A DNA stretch of 64,000 nucleotides from Mobilitalea torta (GCF_050433395.1 NZ_JBNPXH010000001.1:682001-746000); one strand, 5' to 3'. Counted from the stretch's first letter, positions 17,262-26,935 are shown. Program-made: numbers and translations. Notes: a model not told the origin generated them from the sequence alone.

Positions 17262-18092
17262 ATGCAGTTAGGAATAAGATTACATGACGCCAGGGTATTA
17301 CCGTTGGAGGAGCGCCTTCAGGCAGTGAGGGAGCAGGGATTTTCCTGTGCCCATGTGGCGTTGTCAAAAGCCATTGATGAATTTCCCGTAAGCGAGGATG
17401 CGTTGACGCCGGGGCTTGCCATGCACCTAAAGAAAATATTTCAGAAACAGGAAATTGACTTTGCGGTGCTGGGCTGTTATTTGAACCTGACTCACCCGGA
17501 ACCCGGGGAATTGAAGAAGCTGACGGATACCTATATTGCCCATCTTCGGTTTGCCTCATTGTTAGGCTGCGGGGTAGTGGGTACGGAGACCCCTGATGCA
17601 AGGAACGGGAGTGAGGCGGAGCGCCGCAGCGAGGAGACCTACCGGCTGCTGAAGGCCAATCTCCGGCCTGTGGTGGAAGCGGCGGAGAAACTGGGAGTTC
17701 TGCTGGCAATTGAGCCGGTCCGCAGCCATATTATCTATGATGCCAAAAGGGCCAGAAGGCTTCTGGATGACATTGCTTCTCCGAATCTTCAGATTATACT
17801 GGATCCGGTCAATCTCCTGGCAATGGATAATTACGGACAGCAGACGGAGGTCCTTGAGGAGGCCATAGAGCTTCTGGGGAAGGAGACGGCGGTTGTTCAT
17901 ATTAAGGATTACAATGTTGCGGGGGATTCCCTGGCGTCCTGTGCCGCCGGTCTTGGAGTCTTTGACTATGGCCCTCTGGTTCGCTTCATCAAGAAGCAGA
18001 AACCCTACATGCACTGTACCTTGGAGGATACGAAGCCGGAGAATGCCGCCGCGGCAAGGGCGTATATCCAGTCCCTGTGGGACGCCTTATAA
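17262..18092 (+). CDS. Sugar-phosphate isomerase/epimerase-like TIM barrel (AP endonuclease family 2)
   Basis: A 276-residue protein of the xylose-isomerase-like TIM-barrel superfamily. Likely metal-binding positions are seen in LAIEPVRSH (strand 5), IILDPVNLL (strand 6), VVHIKDYNV (strand 7) and CTLEDTKPE (strand 8). The start at 17262 follows AGGAGG; the longer in-frame extension to 17112 has no site and poor composition. Relatives interconvert keto and aldo sugars or act on their phosphates, and I cannot tell the substrate. Its place right after the GH105/GH112 pair suggests uronate or rhamnose catabolism. Confidence 0.75.
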   Translation: MQLGIRLHDARVLPLEERLQAVREQGFSCAHVALSKAIDEFPVSEDALTPGLAMHLKKIFQKQEIDFAVLGCYLNLTHPEPGELKKLTDTYIAHLRFASLLGCGVVGTETPDARNGSEAERRSEETYRLLKANLRPVVEAAEKLGVLLAIEPVRSHIIYDAKRARRLLDDIASPNLQIILDPVNLLAMDNYGQQTEVLEEAIELLGKETAVVHIKDYNVAGDSLASCAAGLGVFDYGPLVRFIKKQKPYMHCTLEDTKPENAAAARAYIQSLWDAL

Positions 18093-18155
18093 AGAAATTT
18101 TCACATGAATACTTAATATGCAGTTGGAAACAATAACCTTGGAGGTGTTTCAATT

Positions 18156-18929
18156 ATGATGTCGCGCAAATCGGTTATAACCTTTGGGATGGTTGCGATT
18201 CCAATTGCAATGTATACAACCACACAGGATAATGATATCCATTTTAATCAGCTGCACAAAGAAGACAACAGCCGTATCCGTTACAAGAAAACCTGCGCCC
18301 ACTGCGGCAAGGAGGTGAAGGCGGAGGATATTGTCAAGGGCTTTGAGTACGATGATGACAAGTATGTCATTGTCACGGATGATGAGATTGAGAAGATCAA
18401 AACAGAAAAAGAAAAGTCGATTCAGATTCTGCATTTTGCCCAGTTGAACCAGATTTCTCCCGTTTATTACGAGAAGACTTATCAGGCGGCTCCTGAGGCC
18501 GGGGGAGAGAAGGCCTTTGAGCTGCTCCGGTCCGCTTTGATGGCGGAGCAGAAGATCGCCATAGGCAAGACCGTTATGGGAACAAAAGATACATTGATGG
18601 CCATCATTCCGCGGGAAGAAGGTATCCTCATTTCCACCATGTTCTATGGGGATGATATCAAGGAGTTTCAAAAACAGTATACGAAGCCTGAGGTATCCGA
18701 ACAGGAATTGAATATGGCAAAAACACTGATTAATTCCATGGACACACCCTTTGATCCCGCTAAATATAAGGATGAATATCAGACAAGGCTCCGTGAACTC
18801 ATCGAGACAAAGATCTCCGGAAAGCAGGTAATCGCTTCCGAGCCCGACACCACCGGTAAGGTCATCGATCTCATGGAGGCGCTGAAGGCCAGCGTTGAGA
18901 AGGCGAAGCAGGACAGGGAGACAGCGTGA
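18156..18929 (+). CDS. ku: Ku DNA end-binding protein
   Basis: A 257-residue homodimeric Ku protein that encircles broken DNA ends and recruits LigD in bacterial non-homologous end joining. The N-terminus SRKSVITFGMVAIPIAMYTTTQ, the HFNQLHKEDNSRIRYKKTC segment and CGKEVKAEDIVKGFEYDDDKYV are standard Ku-core motifs. The C-terminus is short and basic (KASVEKAKQDRET). A GGAGGTG site precedes the ATG. It overlaps ligD by four bases (GTGA), giving coupled translation and equal supply of both repair partners. Confidence 0.96.
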   Translation: MMSRKSVITFGMVAIPIAMYTTTQDNDIHFNQLHKEDNSRIRYKKTCAHCGKEVKAEDIVKGFEYDDDKYVIVTDDEIEKIKTEKEKSIQILHFAQLNQISPVYYEKTYQAAPEAGGEKAFELLRSALMAEQKIAIGKTVMGTKDTLMAIIPREEGILISTMFYGDDIKEFQKQYTKPEVSEQELNMAKTLINSMDTPFDPAKYKDEYQTRLRELIETKISGKQVIASEPDTTGKVIDLMEALKASVEKAKQDRETA

Positions 18930-21505
18930 TAATGGAAGAAAAGCTAAATGAATACAACCGGAAAAGGAATTTTGACAAAACCCTGGAGCCGGAAGGAATA
19001 ACAGAAGCTTCGGCGGAAGGTATGGCTGTACCGGCCGAAGAGAACACATACAATCACGGAGAGATGACACAGACCCTGGACCCTGGCGGACAGGGTCTGC
19101 GATTTGTTGTCCAGCTCCATATAGCCAGCAGAAAACACTACGATTTCCGTCTGGAGTGGGAGGATGTTCTTTTGAGCTGGGCATCGCCCAAAGGACCTTC
19201 CTATAACACCCGTGATAAAAGGCTTGCCGTCAAGGTAGAGGATCACCCCCTGGAATACAAGGATTTTGAAGGGGTGATTCCTAAGGGCGAATATGGCGGA
19301 GGCGTGGTTATGCTCTGGGATGAGGGCTTTTGGGAGCCCCAGGGAAACGTGGAGGAAGGGCTTGCCAAAGGGGAGCTGAAATTTATTCTGAAGGGAAGAC
19401 GGCTGAAGGGGAAGTGGGCCCTGATCCGATGGAAGGCGAAATCCGGCGAAGCGAAGGAGAATTGGCTCCTGCTGAAGGAGAAGGACAGCTATGCCGGGGA
19501 AGAAGACGGGATAACCGGATTTGATACCAGTATCCGGACCGGACGAACCATAGCCGAGATTGAGGAAGGAAAAGGGGAGCAAATCACCAGAAATCCTTTC
19601 GATAAAGCAGAGGTTCAGCTGGCTAAATTGGTTAACAGGATCCCGAAGGAGGATGGCTGGTTATATGAGCTGAAGTATGACGGTTTCCGAATCATTGCCT
19701 ATACGGAAGGAAATCGTGTCCGGCTGGTTACCAGGAATGGCAATGATTATACGAAGCGGTTCCCGGAGATTGTCTTCCGTCTTATGGAGCTTGCTTCCGG
19801 CAGGGCAATGGTTCTGGACGGCGAGATGGTGATCACCGATGCCCAGGGCAGGACGGATTTTCAGGCCCTGCAGAATTATTTAAAGAATCCCGGGAATAAA
19901 AATCTGACTTACATTGTCTTTGATCTTCTGGCTCTGGATGGCGAGGATCTGAGGGAACGCCCTCTGATTGACCGGAAGGGGCTTCTTGAGGAGCTGATGA
20001 AGGATGCCCCTAAGAACCTGTACTATGGCCGTTATGTCATGGGAAAGGGAGAAGAAAGCCTTCTTGCTGCCTGTGAAGCCGGGATGGAAGGGATCATAGG
20101 GAAGAAGGTCAATTCCAGCTACAGCGGAACCAGGAACGGTGACTGGATTAAGCTAAAATGTGATAACAGACAGGAATTTGTCATAGGGGGATACACTCTT
20201 TCGGATAAGAAAACCAGCGGAGTAAGCTCCCTGCTCCTTGGCTTCTATGAGAATGATGCTCTTGTCTATGCCGGACGTGCCGGAACCGGCATGAGCGAGG
20301 CGGATATGGAGGAGCTGGAAGAAAGCTTCAAGAAGCGGAAGAGGCCGGATTCTCCCTTCCTGACCCCTCCGCCCTCCGGCCCGAAGGAAAGGCTCATATG
20401 GCTTGAACCGGAGCTGGCGGCGGAAATCAAATTCGCAGAGTGGACGAAGGATAACCGGTTAAGGCAGGCGAGCTTCAAGGGCTTGCGCACGGATAAGGAG
20501 CCCAGAGAGATAATGAGAGAGAAGGAAGAAGCCAAAATACGGCTTGAACCTTCCCTTGAAGGAGGAAGACGGATGGAAGAAAAGACAGAAGGTCTTGTGG
20601 TGGCAGGGATCAAAATTACCAGTCCGGATAAGGTGGTATTCCAGGAGCCTGAAATTACGAAGGCAGATGTGATCCGATACTATGAAAAGGTATCGGAACG
20701 CATGCTGCCCTATGTGAGCCGCCGAATCCTCAGTGTCGTGCGCTGCCCAAGGGGAATAGAGCAGGCCTGCTTCTTTCAGAAGCATCCCGCCCAGGGGCGG
20801 GGAGGGAATTTTGCTTCCCCTGCTGCTGACAGAGGGGAGAAGCTTTCTGTTCCCGGCGGAAGCGGGGGGATTGTTAGTATCCCGGTGATTACGGACGGCG
20901 AGGCGGAGGAGTATATCTATATTGAGAATATGTCCGGTCTTATATTCCAGACACAGATGGGAACCCTGGAGTTCCATATCTGGGGAAGCCGTGTGGATCA
21001 GTTGGAGAGGCCGGATATGATGGTATTTGATCTGGATCCGGATGAGGGAATGGATCTGGGCCGGGTGCGGCAGGGGGCACGGGATATGAAGGAGCTTCTT
21101 GCGGAACTGTCCCTGGACTCCTATCTCAAGACCAGCGGCGGCAAAGGCTATCATGTGGTAGTTCCTCTGAAGCCGGCTGTGACCTGGGAGGTGTTCTATG
21201 ATTTTGCAAAGCGTGTCGCCCAGGTAATGGAGCAGAAGTGGCCGGACCGCTATACCAGCAATTCCAGGAAAAACAAGCGCACCGGCAAGATATTTGTGGA
21301 CTGGCTCCGAAATGGCAGAGGAGCTACCAGCGTCGCTCCCTATTCCCTGAGAGCGAGAAAGGGTGCCGGGGTATCCATGCCCATCACCTGGGATGAGCTT
21401 GACACGGTTGCCCCTGACGGAATCCGGATGGAAGATGCGTTGATGAGAATGAACGGCAGTGACCCATGGGAGGGCTTTTTCCAGAAGAACCAGATGCTGA
21501 AATAA
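18926..21505 (+). CDS. ligD: Multifunctional DNA ligase D
   Basis: An 859-residue enzyme with all three LigD modules in the Pseudomonas-like order. The 3'-phosphoesterase is at about 45-200 (HYDFRLEWEDVLLSWASPKG and GVIPKGEYGGG). The ATP-dependent ligase is at about 225-540 (nucleotidyl lysine K250 in ELKYDGFR, with DGEMVI and later motifs). The polymerase/primase is at about 560-855 (MVFDLDPDEG near 702). It trims, fills and seals ends held by Ku. The GTG at 18926 overlaps the ku stop; an ATG at 18932 is also possible. With ku it forms a two-gene operon, presumably for repair in resting cells or spores. Confidence 0.96.
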   Translation: MIMEEKLNEYNRKRNFDKTLEPEGITEASAEGMAVPAEENTYNHGEMTQTLDPGGQGLRFVVQLHIASRKHYDFRLEWEDVLLSWASPKGPSYNTRDKRLAVKVEDHPLEYKDFEGVIPKGEYGGGVVMLWDEGFWEPQGNVEEGLAKGELKFILKGRRLKGKWALIRWKAKSGEAKENWLLLKEKDSYAGEEDGITGFDTSIRTGRTIAEIEEGKGEQITRNPFDKAEVQLAKLVNRIPKEDGWLYELKYDGFRIIAYTEGNRVRLVTRNGNDYTKRFPEIVFRLMELASGRAMVLDGEMVITDAQGRTDFQALQNYLKNPGNKNLTYIVFDLLALDGEDLRERPLIDRKGLLEELMKDAPKNLYYGRYVMGKGEESLLAACEAGMEGIIGKKVNSSYSGTRNGDWIKLKCDNRQEFVIGGYTLSDKKTSGVSSLLLGFYENDALVYAGRAGTGMSEADMEELEESFKKRKRPDSPFLTPPPSGPKERLIWLEPELAAEIKFAEWTKDNRLRQASFKGLRTDKEPREIMREKEEAKIRLEPSLEGGRRMEEKTEGLVVAGIKITSPDKVVFQEPEITKADVIRYYEKVSERMLPYVSRRILSVVRCPRGIEQACFFQKHPAQGRGGNFASPAADRGEKLSVPGGSGGIVSIPVITDGEAEEYIYIENMSGLIFQTQMGTLEFHIWGSRVDQLERPDMMVFDLDPDEGMDLGRVRQGARDMKELLAELSLDSYLKTSGGKGYHVVVPLKPAVTWEVFYDFAKRVAQVMEQKWPDRYTSNSRKNKRTGKIFVDWLRNGRGATSVAPYSLRARKGAGVSMPITWDELDTVAPDGIRMEDALMRMNGSDPWEGFFQKNQMLK

Positions 21506-21603
21506 ATACATTTCATGGGAAACTTAAGAAAATCTTTTGTTTTGTATGAAGCTGAGCTTTAGATTTTACATTTATTATTACAGGGGTAACAAGGGAGGAC
21601 GCT

Positions 21604-22302
21604 ATGGATTTAAATCATATTCTGGTAGTTGAGGATGACAAGGAGATATTGGAGGGCATCTGTATCCTGCTGAGAAATCAGGGATATGCCGTCTATAAGG
21701 CGGCTGATGGGATGGAAGGGCTGAAGCTTTTGGAGAAGGAAGAGATCCATCTGGCAATCGTGGATGTTATGATGCCGAAGATGGACGGCATAACTATGAC
21801 AATGAAGCTGCGGGAGCAATATGAATTCCCTGTCATCATGCTGACCGCCAAATCAGAGGAGATTGACAAAGTAACTGGTCTGAACATCGGCGCGGATGAC
21901 TATATGACAAAGCCCTTCGCGCCCATGGAGCTGCTGGCCAGGGTCAACTCCCAGCTCAGGCGTTACACAAGATACCGGGGTGCACCCAATAAGCCGGAGG
22001 AAAATGTATATGTCTGCGGAGGGTTGGAGCTGAATGAAAATACAGTACAGGTAACCGTGGACGGAAGCCCGGTGAAAATCACGCCTTTGGAGTTCAAGAT
22101 ACTGGCATTGCTGATGAAGCACCCCGGCCAGGTGTTTTCAGCGGATGCCATCTATGAGAGGGTATGGAATGAACGTCCGGTAGGCACCGATACAATTATG
22201 GTTCACGTCCGTAACATCCGGGAGAAGATTGAGATTGATCCGAAAAATCCAAAATATTTAAAGGTGGTGTGGGGAGTTGGATACAAAATTGAAAAGCGAT
22301 AA
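21604..22302 (+). CDS. OmpR-family response regulator
   Basis: A 232-residue regulator with a receiver domain (acidic pair E10-D11-D12, phospho-acceptor D54 in AIVDVMMPKMDG, lysine in TKPFAPMELLARV). It also has a C-terminal winged helix (about 130-230: EFKILALLMKHPGQVFSADAIYERVW, then VHVRNIREKIE). It resembles VanR and similar regulators of cell-envelope genes. It overlaps the histidine-kinase gene by 26 bases, so the pair is translationally coupled. Confidence 0.94.
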   Translation: MDLNHILVVEDDKEILEGICILLRNQGYAVYKAADGMEGLKLLEKEEIHLAIVDVMMPKMDGITMTMKLREQYEFPVIMLTAKSEEIDKVTGLNIGADDYMTKPFAPMELLARVNSQLRRYTRYRGAPNKPEENVYVCGGLELNENTVQVTVDGSPVKITPLEFKILALLMKHPGQVFSADAIYERVWNERPVGTDTIMVHVRNIREKIEIDPKNPKYLKVVWGVGYKIEKR

Positions 22303-24772
22303 GCCCAGGAGGGCAGCAGGGATATTGGTCAGCGCGTTGGTGATCCTTGGCGTGGCAGCGGCAATGATAGCCTCCTATCAGGAAGTGATGAGGCTGTATC
22401 AGCGTCTGGCGGATAAGCTGGAGAAGAGAAGGCAGGAAAATCAGGAATACATAAAAGAGTACTACATGGAAGAATTTCTGGATGATCTGGCCCGCAATAA
22501 TTACGTACTATATTGGAATATGCAGATGGATGGGGACCATGTGCAATGGATGCCGTCGTCTGTTTTCTTGAAAAACGGGGCATCTTCTTCGGAAGATTTA
22601 CCAGGAATGCAAGGAAATGAGGCCAGGGATGAGACAAATGGAGGAGATGGCGGGGCCGAAATTCCTGAAGAACCGCAGGAAGGGAGCACCAAAGTAGATG
22701 GAACGACAGGGAACCCTGAAGAGACACCGGTTGCGAATGACCTGGAAGAGACAGCGGATTGGACAGGAGCAGATTCAGAAAACGAGAGTTCAAAGAAAAG
22801 AGTGATGCGTCCTGCTTCAGACGGATCGAGAGTCTACACGGTAGAGGAGACAGACTTTACGGATTCGTTCGACAGCTTGCTGTATCGATGGAAAGATCAT
22901 TTTGAGGACAGCAAAGAATATTATCCTAATCTGGAATATGCTGTTTTTAATCACTCGCCAGAGGGATTTCTGGACGAGTATTATAATTCGGAATCTTTGG
23001 CTGATGCAGTAAGAGAAAAAGCATCGCTGAAAGAGAAGTATTCCTTCTACATTATATTTGAATACAACGGCGAGGGCATACTGCAGATTACAGATTTTGC
23101 CGGATATAGCCAGCAGCAGATGGACCAGCTGCTTGAGGAATGCCGGAATAAATATCTATTCCGTAATGAGCTGGACCGATATGAACAAAATCGATTTACG
23201 GATCAGATAAAAAGTCCTTCCAATGTAACAATAGCCTATGCTTCTGAATATGAGGCAGTATACTTTCCCGGAGGGACAGTACCGTATGGAGGGGATCATC
23301 CGCTGATGGAATTCAGCGACGGTGCTTTTCTATATCTGGTGTGTATTGCAGCGGGTATTATCGTGATATTGGCGCTGCTGCTTCCGTTGATCAAGCCCCT
23401 GGGTATTGGAGGGGGACTGGCGGCAAAGCTTCCCCTGGAGTTTGCTTTGGCAGGAGTCGTGCTGGTTGTTGGTGTGTATGAGGGGCTCCTCGTTATGGCG
23501 TGGGAAACGATAACCGATTTCTTTCTGACTCAGCCTGATTGGTCCGTATGGAGCGGAAAGACCCTGCATATTCTGGATTACAGCTTTAACTTTGCGGTTT
23601 TTGCAGTTCTTGGAGGAGTTCTGTATCTGTCGGTACTCATTTTCCGCAGATGTTTTGTGATCGGCCCCAAGCGTTACCTGAAGGAGCAGACACTGGTGGG
23701 CAGGCTTGTAATATTGCTGGTACGTTTGTTTAAACGTCTACACAGGAGCGTTAAAAAACAGTGGAAGAGCCTGAGTGAGATTGACTTGACGGACCGTTCC
23801 AACCGGATTCTTATCAAGATACTAGCGGTCAATTTTGTTGTTCTTGCCCTGTGCTGCAGCATATGGGTAATAGGGATAGCTATGCTGATTCCTTATAGCG
23901 TTCTGCTCTTCTTCCTTCTGCGAAGATATCTCGATGATATCAAAAGAAAATATGCGATTCTTCTGGAAACCGCAAGCGGGATGGCGAAGGGGAATCTGGA
24001 GGTAGATATCCAGGAAAAGCTTGGAATATTTGAACCTCTGAAGCAGGAGCTGGCTAAGGTGCGCCATGGCTTTAAAAAGGCGGTGGAGGAGGAGATGAAG
24101 AGCCAGAGAATGAAGACGGACCTGGTCACCAATGTCTCCCATGATCTGAAAACTCCCCTGACTGCCATCATCACCTATGTGGATCTGCTGAAGGATGCCA
24201 ATATTACAGAAGAGGAGCGGGTATCCTATATTAATACCCTGGATATGAAGTCCCAGAGGCTTAAGCGGCTCATTGAAGATCTCTTCGAGGTCAGCAAGGC
24301 CTCCAGCAATAATATCACTCTGAACTATGTGGAGGTGGATCTGGCGGCTCTGATACGCCAGGTGCTGCTGGAGCTGGATGATAAGCTGAGCCGAAGTGAA
24401 GTGGAATTGCGTCTCCAGATTCCGGAGGAGAAGATAATGCTTGAGCTGGACAGTGAGAAAACTTACCGGATCTTCGGAAATCTGATTACAAATATTATAA
24501 AATATGCCATGCCCCGCACCAGAGCTTATATCATTCTGGAGGACGAAGGGGAGCAGGTGGTTGCTACATTGAAGAACATATCCGCCCAGGAGATGGGCTT
24601 TGATACCCAGGAGATTACCGAACGCTTTGTGCGGGGAGATCAGTCCCGCAACACGGAAGGCTCCGGGCTGGGTCTGGCAATCGTGAAGAACTTTGTGGAG
24701 CTCCAGGGCGGCAGCTTTGAAATCATCGTGGACGGTGATCTGTTCAAGGCCGTAATTACCTGGAAACGCTAG
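22277..24772 (+). CDS. Membrane sensor histidine kinase
   Basis: An 831-residue kinase, partner of the preceding regulator. It has one membrane span at about 13-33, then an extracytoplasmic region of about 320 residues with an acidic low-complexity stretch (about 110-180). A cluster of about five membrane spans follows (about 355-565), then a HAMP-like segment, a HisKA box (VSHDLKTPLTA, His near 622) and an ATPase domain with N-box NLITNIIKYA and G-box GSGLGLAIVK. The start is TTG, with GGGGAG just upstream inside the regulator gene. The large ectodomain plus multi-span unit suggests sensing of an envelope or membrane signal; the ligand is unknown. Confidence 0.93.
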   Translation: MDTKLKSDKPRRAAGILVSALVILGVAAAMIASYQEVMRLYQRLADKLEKRRQENQEYIKEYYMEEFLDDLARNNYVLYWNMQMDGDHVQWMPSSVFLKNGASSSEDLPGMQGNEARDETNGGDGGAEIPEEPQEGSTKVDGTTGNPEETPVANDLEETADWTGADSENESSKKRVMRPASDGSRVYTVEETDFTDSFDSLLYRWKDHFEDSKEYYPNLEYAVFNHSPEGFLDEYYNSESLADAVREKASLKEKYSFYIIFEYNGEGILQITDFAGYSQQQMDQLLEECRNKYLFRNELDRYEQNRFTDQIKSPSNVTIAYASEYEAVYFPGGTVPYGGDHPLMEFSDGAFLYLVCIAAGIIVILALLLPLIKPLGIGGGLAAKLPLEFALAGVVLVVGVYEGLLVMAWETITDFFLTQPDWSVWSGKTLHILDYSFNFAVFAVLGGVLYLSVLIFRRCFVIGPKRYLKEQTLVGRLVILLVRLFKRLHRSVKKQWKSLSEIDLTDRSNRILIKILAVNFVVLALCCSIWVIGIAMLIPYSVLLFFLLRRYLDDIKRKYAILLETASGMAKGNLEVDIQEKLGIFEPLKQELAKVRHGFKKAVEEEMKSQRMKTDLVTNVSHDLKTPLTAIITYVDLLKDANITEEERVSYINTLDMKSQRLKRLIEDLFEVSKASSNNITLNYVEVDLAALIRQVLLELDDKLSRSEVELRLQIPEEKIMLELDSEKTYRIFGNLITNIIKYAMPRTRAYIILEDEGEQVVATLKNISAQEMGFDTQEITERFVRGDQSRNTEGSGLGLAIVKNFVELQGGSFEIIVDGDLFKAVITWKR

Positions 24773-24813
24773 AAGGGTGTCATAGAAGAAAGGGAAGGGA
24801 AGAAAGGGTGTCA

Positions 24814-24862
24814 AAAGAAAGGGTGTCAGGCACCACGTCGTGGTGCCTGACACCCTTTCTTT
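24814..24862. terminator. Perfect 24-bp-arm hairpin carrying the GTGTCAGGCACC motif
   Basis: The arms 24814-24837 and 24839-24862 are perfect reverse complements around a single central T. The core GTGTCAGGCACC/GGTGCCTGACAC recurs in part at 27435-27444, and the left-hand word GAAAGGGTGTC is repeated two more times just upstream (about 24772 and 24802). The right side ends in pyrimidine-rich CTTTCTTTCTTTAT, so it can terminate the kinase operon. A group II intron begins seven bases later. Confidence 0.7.
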
Positions 24863-24920
24863 CTTTATGTGCGCCCGGCGGGCGCACGTTCTAACGGGTG
24901 CAAGTCCCGAATCCGCCCGG

Positions 24921-25098
24921 TAGTATGTTCCATGACAATCTTTGTGTCTCCATCTAAAGCCTTTAATTGAGCTATTAGATGTTTGATATCAGGTGCTGTG
25001 TGTTTTACATCAAACGGTCGGGCAACAATCTCTCCAAAGGGACGAAGGATGGCTATAGTGCTTTTGTTTTTTGACACATCAATACCTACTGCATTCAT
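24921..25098 (-). pseudogene. IS110-family transposase, N-terminal fragment
   Basis: About 59 residues of the start of an IS110-type (DEDD) transposase: MNAVGIDVSKNKSTIAILRP, with the first catalytic aspartate in GIDVSK, through KIVMEHT. The normal continuation (GRYYEP...) is replaced by intron sequence read in the same frame, which ends at 24865. The remaining 85% of the transposase is missing. The natural start region with a GGAGAAC site is present upstream at about 25105, so the element entered the intron and then lost its 3' part. Confidence 0.7.
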
Positions 25099-25748
25099 TA
25101 TGTTCTCCTTGGCTTTAATTAATCAATGGTAAGTTGTCAGCTTTACCTATTGCATATTCTAACTACTGACTGACACGAACGTATAAGCTCAACCTGCGTA
25201 AAACGAACGCTGCGAATGAGGGCTGGCTGACATTCTACCGGACGGACGCGAAGTCCAAGTGGGAAGCAGTCATACCATTGTCCCCTCTATTCTAACAGCT
25301 TAAGCAATAAGAAGGATATAGACATGGCTGGCTGCCACATACCTCATCCTGATTCTTATTGTAGTAGTGGGAAGGATATAGCCGAAGGCAAGGGTGTCCA
25401 TCGTGAGGTGGAATCTGAAGGAAGCTGGATACTGGGAACATACTAACCAGTGGGCAAATCTCTGGTCTGACGAACAGAAATCACATCAGGCTATGCATGA
25501 GGGTAAGGCTGCATAACAAGTCGAAGCCCAATAACTACACAGAATCATGTATGGTAAATGTGGCAGATGGATGGAGAGAAAGAACGTGTGAGTACCCGGG
25601 GAGGTCTGTATGATACGCTCTGAAAGGAGTAACTATTATCGTAAGGTAATACTGAACGTACAGAAGTCAGCAGAGGTCATATTAGCCGAGAGGTGAAGGA
25701 CCGAATCAATAGGAGTCCCAAGTATAACCGAGAAAGGAGGAATGGTTT

Positions 25749-26505
25749 ATGAAGGCAGAAAACTCTGATAACAGAGACTGTCCGCAAAGAGATAGTGCGG
25801 AACATGAAGGGTATGCGGAAGTGCGGAGGTCATTCCATTCGATATGGAAAGAAAAGGACAGTGCACAGCCAGAACTCTTAGAGAAGATACTGTATAAAGA
25901 CAATCTCAACAGAGCTTTTAAGAGGGTGAAGGCAAACAAGGGAGCACCGGGAATCGACGGTATAACAGTCGATGAAATAGGTGCATACCTTCGGGAAAAT
26001 CAGCAAGCAATTATCGAGGAGATATACAAGGGGAAATATACACCCGACCCGGTAAGACGTAAAGAAATCCCGAAAGCAGACGGTGGAGAGCGAAAGCTTG
26101 ACCACAACAAAGTTTAAATCGAAGCTGAAAGAACTTTCTTCCCGAAGGTCAGTTCAGAGCATACGACCGGCATTGGAAAAGATAAAGGTATATGCTAGAG
26201 GATGGCTTAACTATTACGGTATAGCAAGTATGAAGAAACCCATAGATGAAATCGACAAATGACTCAAGCATCGAATTCGCATGTGTATATGGAAACAATG
26301 GAAGAACCCGAAAACCAAGAAGAGGAATCTGATGAAACTTGGTATACCCGAATATTTTGCACACCAAGCGGCAAATAGCCGAAAGAAACATTGGTATGTA
26401 TCGGGAATGGGAGCGGTCAACAGAGCATTAACAAAAGAAAGACTGATAAACAGTGGCTATTATGACTTAGCCACAGCCTATCAGTCAGTGCACATCAACT
26501 ATTGA
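25749..26505 (+). pseudogene. ltrA: Group II intron maturase/reverse transcriptase (LtrA type), deleted and interrupted
   Basis: The first 117 codons encode a normal LtrA N-terminus (RT-0/RT-1: LLEKILYKDNLNRAFKRVKA, then GAPGIDGITV and RRKEIPKADGGERKL). At about 26099 the frame jumps into sequence that is then the C-terminal maturase domain (about 26115-26505: YARGWLNYYGIASMKKP, later MCIWKQWKNPKTKKRN and GIPEYFAHQAANSRK). The palm region with the catalytic YADD motif is therefore deleted. In addition a TGA at about 26259 replaces the usual Trp codon. Both changes make the product non-functional. Confidence 0.85.
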
Positions 26506-26557
26506 AAGCGCCGTGTACCGAACGGTACGCACGGTGCTGTGAGAGGACGGGAGTTAA

Positions 26558-26911
26558 TCACTCCCTCCTACTCGATAATGCTGCGTCGCCGTGTTCTCTA
26601 GTTCGAATTCGGATACAGTCGAGGACATCGGAGATGAATATTTTGCCGTCGCCCATCTCGCCGGTCTCCGTAGCGGACAGGATGGTATCAAGCACTTCTT
26701 CAAGGCGTTGGTCAGGGATGATAATTTTGACCTCGATCTTAGAGAGGGTGTTCAGGATAATTTCGTTGCCCCGGATATATTCGGTAAAGCCGTATTGCTT
26801 GCCGCAGCCCAATACCTGGTTGATGGTCAGCCCGTTTATCCGGATTTTCAACAGGGCGACCTTTAGAGGTTCCAGAGATTCCGGTCTTATGATTGCTTCT
26901 ATTTTCTTCAT
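26558..26911 (-). CDS. glnB: Nitrogen regulatory protein PII
   Basis: A 117-residue PII protein. It has the N-terminal strand MKKIEAIIRP, the T-loop (about 37-55), the B-loop TGEMGDGKIFISDV (about 84-97) and the C-loop IRIRT. PII trimers sense ATP/ADP and 2-oxoglutarate and block the ammonium channel AmtB. Position 51, the uridylylated tyrosine in E. coli, is isoleucine here (RGNEI), so control by uridylylation is not expected. The last codons (SSRRE) come from the abutting group II intron. The stop lies inside the intron, so the natural C-terminus was slightly altered. The upstream amtB partner is destroyed. Confidence 0.9.
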   Translation of the reverse strand: MKKIEAIIRPESLEPLKVALLKIRINGLTINQVLGCGKQYGFTEYIRGNEIILNTLSKIEVKIIIPDQRLEEVLDTILSATETGEMGDGKIFISDVLDCIRIRTREHGDAALSSRRE

Positions 26912-26935
26912 TGAGGTATACTCCTTTTTCAGTGA

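Larger units (their letters stand above)
24869..26576 (+). mobile_element. Degenerate group II intron with nested IS110 fragment
   Basis: The 5' end is GTGCGCCCGG, the usual start of bacterial group II introns, followed by domain I sequence (CTAACGGGTGCAAGTCCCG). After the IS110 remnant the ribozyme core resumes (about 25390-25740). The encoded maturase is broken. Near the 3' end, domain V is intact as an AGC...GCT hairpin (26507-26538), and domain VI leads to CTCGAT at 26571-26576. Location right behind a terminator-like hairpin resembles the target choice of class C introns. Splicing and mobility are unlikely without an outside maturase. Confidence 0.8.
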
